From Pseudomonadota bacterium (lineage in GTDB: Bacteria; Pseudomonadota; Alphaproteobacteria; Rhizobiales; Xanthobacteraceae): a stretch of DNA of 53,376 nt. Location of the stretch: positions 1-53,376 of the forward strand of contig JAEXYA010000047.1 in the NCBI GenBank assembly GCA_023451825.1. Direction: 5' to 3'. The notes beneath the pieces were generated by a model that was not told the origin of the DNA, searched no databases, and saw nothing but the letters and a program-made list of their open reading frames with translations. This document shows positions 26,268 to 33,832 of the stretch, one piece after another (position 1 is the first letter of the stretch; every line of letters begins with the position of its first letter). The translations under genes and the position numbers were made by a program.

Positions 26268-27143
26268 ATGACCCGTCCGCGCCGCAGCCATCTGTTCATG
26301 CCCGGCTCCAATCCGCGTGCGCTGGAAAAGGCCCGCACGGTTGCCGCCGACGGTATCATTCTCGATCTCGAAGATGCCGTGGCGCCGGATTCCAAGGGCA
26401 CCGCGCGCGACGCCATCGCCGAGGCGCTCGGCAAAGGCGGTTTTGGCAAGCGCGAGATGCTGGTCCGCATCAATGCACTGGATTCGCCGTGGTGGATCGA
26501 TGACGTCGCCATGGCGGCGAAAGCCAAGCCCGATGGCATCCTTGTGCCAAAGGTCTCCAGCGTCGAGGATCTCAATGCCGTCGCTGATCGGCTCAGCGAC
26601 CTCAATGCCGACGCTTCGATCAAGGTCTGGGCAATGATCGAGACCTCGCGTGCGATCCTGCATGTGGAGGAGATCGCCGCCTGTGCAAAGGACGTCGAAA
26701 TCCGGCTGGCCGGTTTCGTCTGGGGCCCGAACGACATCGCCCGCGAAACACGCATCCGCATGATGCCGGGCCGCGTCTCCATGCTCGGCATGATCACGCA
26801 ATGCGTGCTCGCCGCGCGCATGTATGGCCTCGATATCCTTGATGGGCCCTACAGCAATTTCAACGACAATGACGGTTTTATCGCCGAGGCCGAACAGGGC
26901 CGCGATATCGGCTTCGACGGCAAGACGCTGATCCATCCCGCGCAGATCGAAGCCAGCAACAAGGTGTTCACGCCGCCGGCAGAGGAAGTCGCGCAGGCCC
27001 GCCGCATCATCGCGGCCTTCGAGCAGCCGGAAAATGCGAGCCGCGGCGCGATCCAGATGGATGGCAAAATGGTCGAGCGCCTGCATGCGGAGATGGCCAA
27101 GCGGACCATTGCGATTGCGGATGCGATCGCGGCGATGGGGTGA
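26268..27143 (+). CDS. CoA-ester lyase, HpcH/HpaI (CitE-like) family
   Basis: 291 residues in a TIM barrel. RRSHLFMPGSNPRAL binds the CoA/acid, ILDLEDAVAP (Glu35/Asp36 region) and AMIETSRAILHVEEI supply magnesium and substrate ligands, and GFDGKTLIHPAQIEASNKVF closes the barrel. The family includes citrate lyase beta, malyl-CoA and citramalyl-CoA lyases. No citrate lyase alpha or gamma gene is near, so a stand-alone (3S)-malyl-CoA or citramalyl-CoA type role is likelier. GAGGAAA precedes the ATG at 26268. Confidence 0.87.
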   Translation: MTRPRRSHLFMPGSNPRALEKARTVAADGIILDLEDAVAPDSKGTARDAIAEALGKGGFGKREMLVRINALDSPWWIDDVAMAAKAKPDGILVPKVSSVEDLNAVADRLSDLNADASIKVWAMIETSRAILHVEEIAACAKDVEIRLAGFVWGPNDIARETRIRMMPGRVSMLGMITQCVLAARMYGLDILDGPYSNFNDNDGFIAEAEQGRDIGFDGKTLIHPAQIEASNKVFTPPAEEVAQARRIIAAFEQPENASRGAIQMDGKMVERLHAEMAKRTIAIADAIAAMG

Positions 27144-27150
27144 GACATTT

Positions 27151-27311
27151 CTTTTCCCTCCCCGGAGCAAAGCGACTGGGGAGGGTGGATTGAAGCGAGC
27201 GTTCAGCGAGCTTCAAGACGGGTGGGGTCTCTCCCACGTGACGTCGGAGTTTGGGGAAGCACCCCACCCCGGCCCTCCCCACTGCGCCGCTACGCGGCTT
27301 GAGGGAGGGAG
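27151..27311. repeat. Inverted repeat, CCCTCCCC / GGGAGGG family
   Basis: Begins TTTTCCCTCCCCGGAGCAAA just past the lyase stop and ends in TTGAGGGAGGGAGC, with CACCCCACCCCGGCCCTCCCC inside. A small relative lies at 53262-53306. Confidence 0.6.
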
Positions 27312-27329
27312 CAGGTCTGTCCGTGCGAT

Positions 27330-27790
27330 TCACTTCAACATCTCAAACAGCCACGCTTTCGCATTCTCGCGGCGCTTGCGCGTCCGAGGTGTGAGCAGCT
27401 CTCCCCTCCACACATGAGGGGAGGCAGCACGCCGTAAGGCGCGATTGGTAGCACTTGACGCTGTCCGTTCAACGCTGGATCGCCAGCGAGCCCGGACCGC
27501 GCAACGCCTCACGGCGTGCCACCGCGACGTTGTTTCAGTCGAAGGACCGTTCTTCCGGGTACTGGGCAACATCCCGCAGGATGTTCATCCGACGGATTTC
27601 TCCGTCTTCGCCCGCACCACGTCCAGCCGCGCTAGCGGCAGAGCCCCGTATTGGGCCCGGACGGTGACCCTCGACCACCCGAGTGCTGGGGGATACGTCC
27701 TCCCCCGGCCCGCAGGCGCCGCATCCTGCTCCGCCCAAAGACGCCTCATGAGAGCGCCCCTCGCGAACAGGACGGGAGGGATATGAATGG
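27330..27790. other. Unexplained 460-base block: hairpin-rich, open on both strands
   Basis: The largest stretch without a recognisable gene (27144-27967 overall). Between two repeat elements it holds at least five short perfect hairpins: 27401-27423, 27473-27488, 27570-27583, 27626-27639 and 27688-27706. The minus strand carries one frame from the ATG at 27749 (MRRLWAEQDAAPAG...) to the stop at 27330 (...RENAKAWLFEMLK) with a single internal TGA at 27585-27587; the plus strand is also open from 27445 to 27786, ending ...ANRTGGI. Neither product is low-complexity or of a recognised family. I have an impression of similar translated blocks in other Bradyrhizobiaceae, which would suggest a multicopy repeat or a structured RNA rather than one gene. 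Confidence 0.4.
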
Positions 27791-27833
27791 AGATGGGAAT
27801 TTTGTCAAGAACGAAATAAGAACAAACCTCCGC

Positions 27834-27944
27834 CCCTCATGGTGAGGAGGCGCGCAAGCGCCGTCTCGAACCATGAGATGGAGGCACTCGAGCCTGCGGC
27901 CATCCTTCGAGACGCCCGCAAGTGCGGGCTCCTCAGGATGAGGG
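27834..27944. repeat. Palindromic repeat, CCTCATGGTGAGGAG family (copy 4)
   Basis: Same ends and inner boxes as the other copies, 24 bases before the leuD stop (leuD runs leftward into it). Confidence 0.9.
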
Positions 27945-27967
27945 AGGAGATTGGGGCAGCGCCTAGC

Positions 27968-28579
27968 TTACGCCCAGGCGCGTTCGGCCTTCAGCTTCTC
28001 TTCATAGCTGTCGATGGCTGTCTTCTTTTCCATCGTGAGGCCGATATCGTCGAGACCGTTGATCAGGCAGTGCTTGCGGAACGGGTCGATCTCGAATTTC
28101 ACGGTGCCGCCATCGGGGCCGCGGATCTCCTGGTTCGGCAGGTCGATCGTCACGGTCGCGTTGGCGCCGCGCTCGGCATCCTCGAACAACGCATCCAGCG
28201 TCTCCTGCGAGACGCGGATCGGCAGCACGCCGTTCTTGAAGCAGTTGTTGTAGAAAATATCGCCGAACGAGGTCGAGATCACGCAGCGGATGCCGAAATC
28301 CAAGAGCGCCCAGGGCGCATGCTCGCGCGACGAGCCGCAGCCGAAATTGTCGCCCCCGACCAGAATCTTGGCCTGGCGATAAGCGGGCTTGTTAAGCACG
28401 AAATCCGGGTTTTCGCTGCCGTCGTCATTGTAGCGGGCATCCGCAAAGAGCCCTTTGCCAAGGCCGGTACGCTTGATGGTCTTCAGGTACTGCTTCGGAA
28501 TGATCATGTCGGTGTCGACATTGATGACCTTCATCGGCGCAGCGACGCCCTCGAGCGTGGTGAACTTGTCCATGGGCAT
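27968..28579 (-). CDS. leuD: 3-isopropylmalate dehydratase small subunit
   Basis: 203 residues, the usual size. With LeuC it isomerises 2-isopropylmalate to 3-isopropylmalate. It has the swivelling-domain signatures: TDMIIPKQYLKTI, GGDNFGCGSSREHAPWALLDFGI and the following SFGDIFYNNCFKNGVLPI. It lies 5.6 kb from leuC on the same strand, with unrelated genes between, so the two subunits are not one operon. Repeats flank it on both sides. Confidence 0.97.
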   Translation of the reverse strand: MPMDKFTTLEGVAAPMKVINVDTDMIIPKQYLKTIKRTGLGKGLFADARYNDDGSENPDFVLNKPAYRQAKILVGGDNFGCGSSREHAPWALLDFGIRCVISTSFGDIFYNNCFKNGVLPIRVSQETLDALFEDAERGANATVTIDLPNQEIRGPDGGTVKFEIDPFRKHCLINGLDDIGLTMEKKTAIDSYEEKLKAERAWA

Positions 28580-28673
28580 GTCCTCGGGAATTGAGCGTGC
28601 TTTTTAGCGCGGGAGGGCGGTGGGACCAAGGGGCATTTCTGCAGGCCTGAGGCCAACTTAGCCCCACTCACTC

Positions 28674-28787
28674 CCCTCATCCTGAGGAGCGGCCACTTGG
28701 CCGCGCCTCGAAGGATGGCGGCACGCTCCGAGCCAGGCCAGCTCATGGTTCGAGACGCCCGCAAGGGCAAGCTCCTCACCATGAGGG
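28674..28787. repeat. Palindromic repeat, CCTCATGGTGAGGAG family (copy 5, inverted)
   Basis: Reads CCCCTCATCCTGAGGAGC at the left and CTCCTCACCATGAGGG at the right, so this copy has the opposite orientation to the other six. It sits between leuD and the metallopeptidase gene, which are both on the minus strand. Confidence 0.92.
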
Positions 28788-28793
28788 ACTGAG

Positions 28794-29213
28794 TTAGGGA
28801 GGGGACAGCGCCTCGTCAGTCACCTGCGCCTCGATCGCCTCCATATCATCGTCCGAGAGCCCGAAATGGTGGCCGATCTCGTGGACCAGGACGTGGCGGA
28901 CGATATGACCGAGGGTCTCGTCATGCTCGGCCCAGTAATCCAGGATCGGGCGGCGATACAGCCAGACCATATTGGGCATCTGGCCTGACATTTCCTGGGA
29001 CTGGAATGGCAGGCCGACGCCCTGAAACAGGCCCAGCAGGTCGAATTCGGTCTCCGCCTGCAGCTCCTCCAGCACCTCATTGGTGGGGAAGTCATCGACG
29101 CGGATGATCACGCCCGCGCACAGTTTGCGGAAATGGTCCGGCAGCATGGCGAACATCTCGTGCGCCATGGCTTCCATCTCGGCGAGGTCGGGAGCTTTTG
29201 CCTGATGCCACAT
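28794..29213 (-). CDS. Minimal zinc metallopeptidase family protein
   Basis: 139 residues with a single recognisable feature: the zinc motif HEIGHHFGLSDDDM, the extended H-E-x-x-H pattern with a third acidic ligand typical of the short zincin family once called DUF1025. Upstream parts contain the family segments FPTNEVLEELQAETEFDLLGLFQG and RRPILDYWAEHDETL. No signal peptide, so it is cytosolic. The start is the ATG at 29213; a TTG directly before it is less likely. Substrate unknown. Confidence 0.85.
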   Translation of the reverse strand: MWHQAKAPDLAEMEAMAHEMFAMLPDHFRKLCAGVIIRVDDFPTNEVLEELQAETEFDLLGLFQGVGLPFQSQEMSGQMPNMVWLYRRPILDYWAEHDETLGHIVRHVLVHEIGHHFGLSDDDMEAIEAQVTDEALSPP

Positions 29214-29342
29214 CAATTTTTATCCGGTTGGGTTCCTGTCTAACCGATCCCGTTCTGTTGGCAAGGCGACCCATCGCGGTTGACGCGACCGCCTCAATCG
29301 GAGAGTTTGCGGCGGGAAAACGACGACGGTTTGGGGCGTAAC

Positions 29343-29642
29343 ATGCGGATCATGACAGCGACATTGGCAGTGGCGACACTGGCCCTCGGCAGTCTGTCGA
29401 TGGACGACGCGATCGCGCAGACCGCGCCTTCCGCAAAGCACTCCACCGACATCTCGGCGCAGAGCAACAGCGGCCGTCCGCGCGTGCGCATCTATCGCGA
29501 CGACGACACCCGCGGCGTCTATCCGCGTTACAATCCCGGCCCGAACGCGGTGCGCGACTGCACGGCGCATCTGGTGCAGGAGTATCGCCCGAGCGGCACC
29601 GTGATCGTGCCCCGCACGAATTGCTACTGGCGCCGCGGCTAA
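29343..29642 (+). CDS. Small secreted protein of unknown function, 99 aa
   Basis: A signal peptide (residues 1-25, ending AIAQ) precedes a 73-residue mature part with two cysteines (RDCTAHL and NCYWRRG) 27 residues apart that could form a disulfide. RVRIYRDDDTRGVYPRYNPGPNAVRDC is its most distinct stretch. GGGG precedes the ATG at 29343. It begins a run of four small secreted-protein genes on the same strand. No family recognised. Confidence 0.75.
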   Translation: MRIMTATLAVATLALGSLSMDDAIAQTAPSAKHSTDISAQSNSGRPRVRIYRDDDTRGVYPRYNPGPNAVRDCTAHLVQEYRPSGTVIVPRTNCYWRRG

Positions 29643-29662
29643 GCGCACGTATTACGCGATGC

Positions 29663-29680
29663 CGTAGGATGGGTTGAGCG
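29663..29680. repeat. Fragment of the CGTAGGATGGGT repeat
   Basis: CCGTAGGATGGGTTGAGC only; the matching right half is absent, so this is a decayed or half copy. Confidence 0.6.
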
Positions 29681-29840
29681 CTCGAACGTTTTCGTTCCAC
29701 CGCCGCGACCAAAAACCATGCGACATATCGCACGGTCTCCATTCATTTCGCGTTCACCTGCAAAAACCTAGCGTTCGTGCATGGGCAATGAACCCATGCA
29801 GCGTGCATGTTCAGATGCCCGCGGAATCCAGGAGAGAACA

Positions 29841-30137
29841 GTGAACTTGAAAAAGCTTTTCGGCCTCGCCGCCATTGCAGGCCTGATGTTCGTGGCTGCG
29901 CCTGCGCAGCAGGCGAACGCAGTGTCGCTCAACAATCCCGGCGTTGCCGCAACGGTGCAGGGCGCCGGTGAAGGCCTGAAGACCGACGTGCAGTATCGCC
30001 GTCATCATCATCACCGCGGCTATCGCCATCATCACGTGCGCCGTCACCATGGCTGGCATCGTCCGCATTACGTGCGTCGCCATCACGGCTGGCACCGCCC
30101 GCACTTCCGCCATCACGGTCATCGTCACTGGCGCTAA
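29841..30137 (+). CDS. Small secreted His/Arg-rich protein, 98 aa
   Basis: Starts at a GTG with AGGAGAG just before it. Signal peptide residues 1-26 (cut near QANA), then VSLNNPGVAATVQGAGEGL, then a tail of about 45 residues made of His, Arg, Trp, Tyr and Gly. The tail carries a tandem repeat of VRRHHGWHRPH twice. Such a tail could bind metals or polyanions, but that is inferred only from composition. The mature N-terminus (A-V-S-L-x-N-P-G-x-A) is shared with the gene at 30927, which marks the two as paralogues with diverged tails. Confidence 0.75.
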   Translation: MNLKKLFGLAAIAGLMFVAAPAQQANAVSLNNPGVAATVQGAGEGLKTDVQYRRHHHHRGYRHHHVRRHHGWHRPHYVRRHHGWHRPHFRHHGHRHWR

Positions 30138-30144
30138 CACGATC

Positions 30145-30173
30145 GCGCGATGTGGAACGCTTCCACATCGCGC
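30145..30173 (+). terminator. Perfect 13-bp hairpin after the His-rich gene
   Basis: GCGCGATGTGGAA and TTCCACATCGCGC pair around a three-base loop, followed by ATTTC. The T-run is weak, so it may stabilise the 3' end rather than terminate. Confidence 0.5.
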
Positions 30174-30271
30174 ATTTCACCGCGTCTCCTTGTCGCGGGA
30201 AATCGGATCGATCGAACGCGTTGGCAGTTCAAGGCGACAATAGACGACAAGAGATTTCAACGAGGACAATC

Positions 30272-30727
30272 ATGAAGACATGGGTAGGCGCAGCTTTGAT
30301 GGCTGCAACTGTTTCACTCGGCGGCGCATTCGCAGCCGCGCCCGCACTGGCCGCATCGCCGGCCAAGGCCTCCACGCAAAAAGCCGTGCAGGACAAGGCG
30401 CGCGTCACTGATTTCAGCTCGCAGCATCGTCGCCACGGTCATCGTCATCATCGCCATTTCGGCCATCGCCATCACTTCCACGGCCATCGTCACTGGGGCC
30501 ATCACCGCCACTTCGGCCACCGTCACTACGGCTATCGGCCGTATTACGGACCGCGCTATGGCTACGGCTATCGTCCGGTCTACCGGTCCTATTATGGCCC
30601 GACCTATTACAGCGGCTACGGCTACCGGCCCTATGGCTATCGTCCTTATGGCGCCTATGGCTACGGACCGGGCTTCGGTTTCGGCGGCGGCCCGCTCAGC
30701 GTGGGTTTCTCGTTCGGCCGCTGGTAA
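30272..30727 (+). CDS. Secreted His/Tyr/Gly-rich protein, 151 aa
   Basis: Signal peptide residues 1-29 (ending ALA), then a linker of about 25 residues and a tail dominated by HRHH, YRPYYGP and GYGYRPYG patterns, ending GGGPLSVGFSFGRW. The C-terminal hydrophobic end with a terminal aromatic residue resembles an outer-membrane insertion signal, though there is no room for a barrel. GAGGA precedes the ATG. No family with known function; the composition suggests a structural, surface or metal-binding role. Confidence 0.75.
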   Translation: MKTWVGAALMAATVSLGGAFAAAPALAASPAKASTQKAVQDKARVTDFSSQHRRHGHRHHRHFGHRHHFHGHRHWGHHRHFGHRHYGYRPYYGPRYGYGYRPVYRSYYGPTYYSGYGYRPYGYRPYGAYGYGPGFGFGGGPLSVGFSFGRW

Positions 30728-30750
30728 AATTACGCTTCGACACGCATGCA

Positions 30751-30781
30751 ACGGGCGCCTTCACGGCGCCCGTTTCATTTT
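30751..30781 (+). terminator. Rho-independent terminator after the His/Tyr-rich gene
   Basis: ACGGGCGCC pairs with GGCGCCCGT around TTCAC and is followed by TTCATTTT. Confidence 0.8.
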
Positions 30782-30926
30782 GACGCATTCATTCATGGCG
30801 CGTTCAGATCGAGGCTCCTAGCTTTCCTTCCAAGGGCACACAACTCACGAACGGCCACCGCACGCAGATCATCATCTGCGGCACCGAGACCTGCTGCGCG
30901 ATCCATCCCCTGGGAGGGTGATGACC

Positions 30927-31568
30927 ATGAAAGCTGATCGAGCCTATGTCATCCGAACTGTCATGACGCGTGTGCTCGGCATCGCCGCGACGGCAACGAT
31001 GATGTTGTCATTCGCGCCTGCCGCGCAGGCGCTATCGCTGAGCAATCCCGGCATGGCGCCGGCCGCCAAGCAGGCGCGCGATGCGCTGACTACGCAGGTT
31101 CGCGGTCATGGTGGACGCGGTGGCGGCGGATTTCGCGGTGGTGGCTTCCGCGGCGGCGGACATGCCTTCCATGGTGGCGGCTTCCGGGGTGGAGGCGGAT
31201 TCCGTGCGGCTGCCCCCGCGTTTCGCGGCGGCGGCTTCCATCGCCCCGCTTTCGCCGGCGGCGGATTTCGACGTGGGCCTGCCTTTCATGGCGGCGGAAT
31301 CCGCTATGGCGGACCAGCTATCGTGCGTCGCGGTTTTTACGCGCCGGCTTACTACGGCCACCGCCGCCACTTTCATCGCCACCGCTATTTCGCGCCGCGC
31401 TATTACGGCTACGCGCCGCTTTACTACGGCCCGCGCTATTACGCGCCGCGGCGTTTCTGTCGTGTGATCTACACGTATTACGGCCCGCGAAAGATTTGCC
31501 GCTATCGCCCTTGGCATCATCGCCACTGGCACTATCGGCATCATCACCGGTTTAACGTGTATTGGTGA
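30927..31568 (+). CDS. Secreted Gly/His/Tyr-rich protein, 213 aa
   Basis: The ATG at 30927 lies eight bases after GGGAGGG; one at 30921 is too close to it. Signal peptide residues 1-36 (ending AAQA), then LSLSNPGMAPAAKQARDALTTQV, then a Gly-rich region (RGGGFRGGG repeats, about 60-120), then YYGHRRHFHRHRYFAPRYYG-type sequence, a central RRFCRVIYTYYGPRKICRYRPW segment with two cysteines, and a His-rich end. The two cysteines 14 apart could form a disulfide. It is a paralogue of the gene at 29841 by its mature N-terminus. Function unknown. Confidence 0.75.
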   Translation: MKADRAYVIRTVMTRVLGIAATATMMLSFAPAAQALSLSNPGMAPAAKQARDALTTQVRGHGGRGGGGFRGGGFRGGGHAFHGGGFRGGGGFRAAAPAFRGGGFHRPAFAGGGFRRGPAFHGGGIRYGGPAIVRRGFYAPAYYGHRRHFHRHRYFAPRYYGYAPLYYGPRYYAPRRFCRVIYTYYGPRKICRYRPWHHRHWHYRHHHRFNVYW

Positions 31569-31570
31569 GA

Positions 31571-31605
31571 CGTAAGGTGGGCAAAGCGAAGCGTGCCCAC
31601 CTTAC
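31571..31605. repeat. Short palindromic repeat overlapping a stop codon (GTAAGGTGGGC)
   Basis: GTAAGGTGGGCAAAGCG pairs with CGTGCCCACCTTAC. Its right edge includes the TAA stop (31604-31602) of the glycosylase gene, and it lies three bases past the stop of the converging gene, so it may act as a two-way terminator. A longer relative is at 45997-46079. Confidence 0.7.
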
Positions 31606-32771
31606 ACCCCCAATTGAAACGCCTCGAAGCGGTGCAACTCCTCTTCAATGCGCCGCTTCCAGTCCTTGCGCGGCGCCTTCTTCTCCGCGCCCTCGCCGAC
31701 CCAGCTCCATTGCTGCATCAAGAGCTTGCGGTTCTGCCGATCGGTCTTGAGATCGATCGCGGCGACGATCTTGTCGTCGAGCAGCACCGGTAGCGCGAAA
31801 TAGCCGAGCTTGCGCTTTTCCTTCGGCACATAGGCCTCGAAGCGATGATCGTGGCCGAAGACGAGATGCGTGCGCTTGCGCTGGATGATCAGCGGATCGA
31901 ACGGCGACAGCAGATGCACGAGATCGTGCGGCGCATTCTCGGTCGCCTCGATGATCTCCGGCGTCGCCCAATGCGCCTGCTTGCCGGCGCCTTCCAGTGC
32001 AACAGGTAGCAATTCGCCCATGCGAATCCGCGCCTCGATCAATTTGAGCACGCCGGCCTTCGAGGGCGCATCGAGATGGCAGATCGAATCGAGACTGACG
32101 ATGCCTTGTGACCGCAAGGCGCGATCGAGCAGATAGGCGAAGATCTCATTGGCCGTCGCCGCTTTCGGCAGACGGTCCCAGCCGAAATGTCGCAGCAGCA
32201 GATCATAGGTCTTCAGCATGCCCGCGCGTTCGGAGACCGTGAGATGCCCCTCGAAAAACGCCAGTTGCAGCGCCCGCTTCGACGGCTTGCGGCTGGCCCA
32301 TTCGTGATCCTTCTCGCGCAGCACGTCGTCATCGATATCGCGGATCGACAGCGGCCCCGCTTTCGCCAACCGCATCACCTTGCGCTTGTCTGCCGGCGTC
32401 ACCGCGGCGAACCAGCCATGACCGTTGGCGCGGTAGTACTTCATATCGGGGATGAAGAAGCGCAGGTCTGCGCTCGGAACATAGGCCAGCGCATGGGTCC
32501 AGTATTCGAACACGCTCTTGTCCGAAGACTGCGCCTGTTTGAGATCGCTGCGTTTGTAGTTCGGGATACGCGCGAAAAGGATGTGATGGTGGCTGCGCTC
32601 GATCACATTGATGGTGTCGATCTGCACATAGCCGAGATGCTGCACAGCCTTGGCGACGGCATCCGCGCCGTCGCCAAACGGCGCACGTTCATCCAGCCGC
32701 TGGGCACGAAGCCAGATGCGGCGGGCGGCGGATGTAGAGATGGGAACGGGATTGGCGGGGGGGCGTGGCAT
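31602..32771 (-). CDS. Winged-helix DNA glycosylase, YcaQ (AlkZ-like) family
   Basis: 389 residues made of tandem winged-helix domains. The glycosylase signature Q-x-D (Gln50-Ile-Asp52 in GYVQIDTINVIERSHH) is present as in E. coli YcaQ, which unhooks interstrand DNA crosslinks; AlkZ proteins have Q-x-Q instead. FARIPNYKRSDLKQAQSSDKSVFEYWTHALAYVP and the C-terminal LSPFDPLIIQRKRTHLVFGHDHRFEAYVP segment are typical. Residues 1-20 look like a short disordered leader. The start at 32771 has only a weak ribosome site. Confidence 0.87.
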   Translation of the reverse strand: MPRPPANPVPISTSAARRIWLRAQRLDERAPFGDGADAVAKAVQHLGYVQIDTINVIERSHHHILFARIPNYKRSDLKQAQSSDKSVFEYWTHALAYVPSADLRFFIPDMKYYRANGHGWFAAVTPADKRKVMRLAKAGPLSIRDIDDDVLREKDHEWASRKPSKRALQLAFFEGHLTVSERAGMLKTYDLLLRHFGWDRLPKAATANEIFAYLLDRALRSQGIVSLDSICHLDAPSKAGVLKLIEARIRMGELLPVALEGAGKQAHWATPEIIEATENAPHDLVHLLSPFDPLIIQRKRTHLVFGHDHRFEAYVPKEKRKLGYFALPVLLDDKIVAAIDLKTDRQNRKLLMQQWSWVGEGAEKKAPRKDWKRRIEEELHRFEAFQLGV

Positions 32772-32823
32772 GAGGCCAGCAGGATGACATAGCCGGATGG
32801 CTGGCGTCACGCCTCACTGGCCT

Positions 32824-32850
32824 TGTTCCTTGCAAAATAGGGTGTATGCT
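32824..32850 (+). promoter_or_regulatory. Candidate promoter of the vapBC pair
   Basis: TTGTTC and TATGCT are spaced by about 16 bases and end some 40 bases before the antitoxin ATG. The match is partial; this is a reading by eye. Confidence 0.35.
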
Positions 32851-32889
32851 ACCTCCGCGTCCATCAACCGGCCGACCAGCGAGGATGGA

Positions 32890-33129
32890 ATGACACTGCA
32901 CATACGCGATGACAGAGCCGCCGAACTCGCGCGCCAATTGGCGAAGCGCGAGGGCGTTAGCGTGGACGAAGCCATTGTAAGTGCTTTGGAGGCTGCCCTG
33001 GCGCAGAAGACCCGACCGCTTTCGGAACGGATCCGCGAGATCGCAGCAGAAGCACATCGTCTGGGCGACAAGACGAAAGGGCGCCCGGTGACCAAAGAGG
33101 AAATCGACCAACTCTGGGGTCACGAATAG
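32890..33129 (+). CDS. vapB: VapB-type antitoxin
   Basis: 79 residues: a ribbon-helix-helix DNA-binding head (MTLHIRDDRAAELARQLAKREGVSVDEAIVSALEAAL) and a C-terminal toxin-binding tail (KTRPLSERIREIAAEAHRLGDKTKGRP...). GAGGA precedes the ATG at 32890. Its stop overlaps the toxin start by one base (TAGTG), so the pair is co-translated. It should repress its own promoter and neutralise the PIN-domain toxin. Confidence 0.88.
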   Translation: MTLHIRDDRAAELARQLAKREGVSVDEAIVSALEAALAQKTRPLSERIREIAAEAHRLGDKTKGRPVTKEEIDQLWGHE

Positions 33130-33530
33130 TGTTCGTCGATACGTCAGCCATCGTCGCCATGGTGGCGTCGGAGCCGGACGCAGACACTTTCAGTTTCAAG
33201 CTTGAAGCGGCGATTGGCTCAAAGATCACCGGTGCTCATGTGCTTCTCGAAGCCACTATGCGGCTCTCCAGCCTGCTTGGTCTATCGCCAGCGCAGGCCG
33301 ACGAGATCGTGACAAGTCTCCTGCGCGAAGGCCGGATCGATATCGTTCCAATCACCGAAGACATCGCTCATCGCGCGGTGATCGCATTCGAGCGCTACGG
33401 CAGAGGTCGCGGCCATCCGGCGAAGCTCAATTTCGGCGATTGTCTTAGTTATGCCTGCGCAACGGCGCACGGCGCCGCCATCCTTTTTAAGGGCAATGAT
33501 TTCGCGCAGACAGATGCTCTGCAGGCATAA
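33129..33530 (+). CDS. vapC: VapC-type PIN-domain toxin ribonuclease
   Basis: 133 residues from a GTG that overlaps the antitoxin stop. The PIN-domain acidic residues are all visible: Asp4 in FVDTSA, Glu in LLEATMRL, Asp in NFGDCLSYACA and Asp in KGNDFAQTD. PIN toxins cleave RNA using magnesium. It ends just before the terminator region of the converging cspA gene. Confidence 0.88.
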   Translation: MFVDTSAIVAMVASEPDADTFSFKLEAAIGSKITGAHVLLEATMRLSSLLGLSPAQADEIVTSLLREGRIDIVPITEDIAHRAVIAFERYGRGRGHPAKLNFGDCLSYACATAHGAAILFKGNDFAQTDALQA

Positions 33531-33562
33531 AAAAGCGCCCCGCCGTTTCCAGCGGGACGTTC
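33531..33562 (-). terminator. Terminator of the cold-shock gene (and convergent vapC)
   Basis: CCCGC and GCGGG pair around an eight-base loop; on the minus strand it is followed by GCGCTTTTTT. It lies 60 bases past the cold-shock gene stop and begins right at the vapC stop. Confidence 0.7.
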
Positions 33563-33622
33563 CCTAGGCCTTCGTTTCAGTACATCCGTGAAACGATTGC
33601 CGCCAAAGCTTGAGGCTTCGGC

Positions 33623-33832
33623 TTATGCGACCGAGAGGTTCTCGGCGCTGACCTTGCCGCGCATCTTGTCGGTCTTCAGTTCGAAATTGACCTGCTGGCC
33701 TTCATTGAGGGTGCTCAGACCAGCGCGTTCGACGGCGCTGATGTGCACGAACACATCCTTGCTGCCATCGTTCGGCTGAATGAAGCCGAAGCCCTTGTCA
33801 TTGTTGAACCACTTCACGGTACCTGTCGTCAT
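33623..33832 (-). CDS. Cold-shock protein (CspA family)
   Basis: 69 residues, one cold-shock domain. The RNA-binding motifs KGFGFI (RNP1) and VFVHIS (RNP2) are both intact, with TGTVKWFNNDKGFGF at the front. It binds single-stranded nucleic acid and acts as an RNA chaperone. GGAG precedes the ATG. The leader is long (over 100 bases, with a strong hairpin at 33902-33926), which is typical of temperature-responsive csp messages. I do not assign a number. Confidence 0.92.
   Translation of the reverse strand: MTTGTVKWFNNDKGFGFIQPNDGSKDVFVHISAVERAGLSTLNEGQQVNFELKTDKMRGKVSAENLSVA

Noticed and set aside
27648..27661. The 14 bases GTATTGGGCCCGGA recur at 41543-41556 near the second toxin-antitoxin promoter
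   Set aside because: Exact 14-base matches are expected by chance several times in 53 kb, and the flanks do not match.
27445..27786. A 113-residue plus-strand protein in the unexplained block
   Set aside because: Not rejected as DNA of interest, but not called as a gene: no ribosome site was seen, the opposite strand is also open, and there is no recognised family.
29995..30110. Tandem repeat in the His-rich gene considered as a CRISPR-like array
   Set aside because: There are only two units, back to back without spacers, and they are in frame with a coding sequence.
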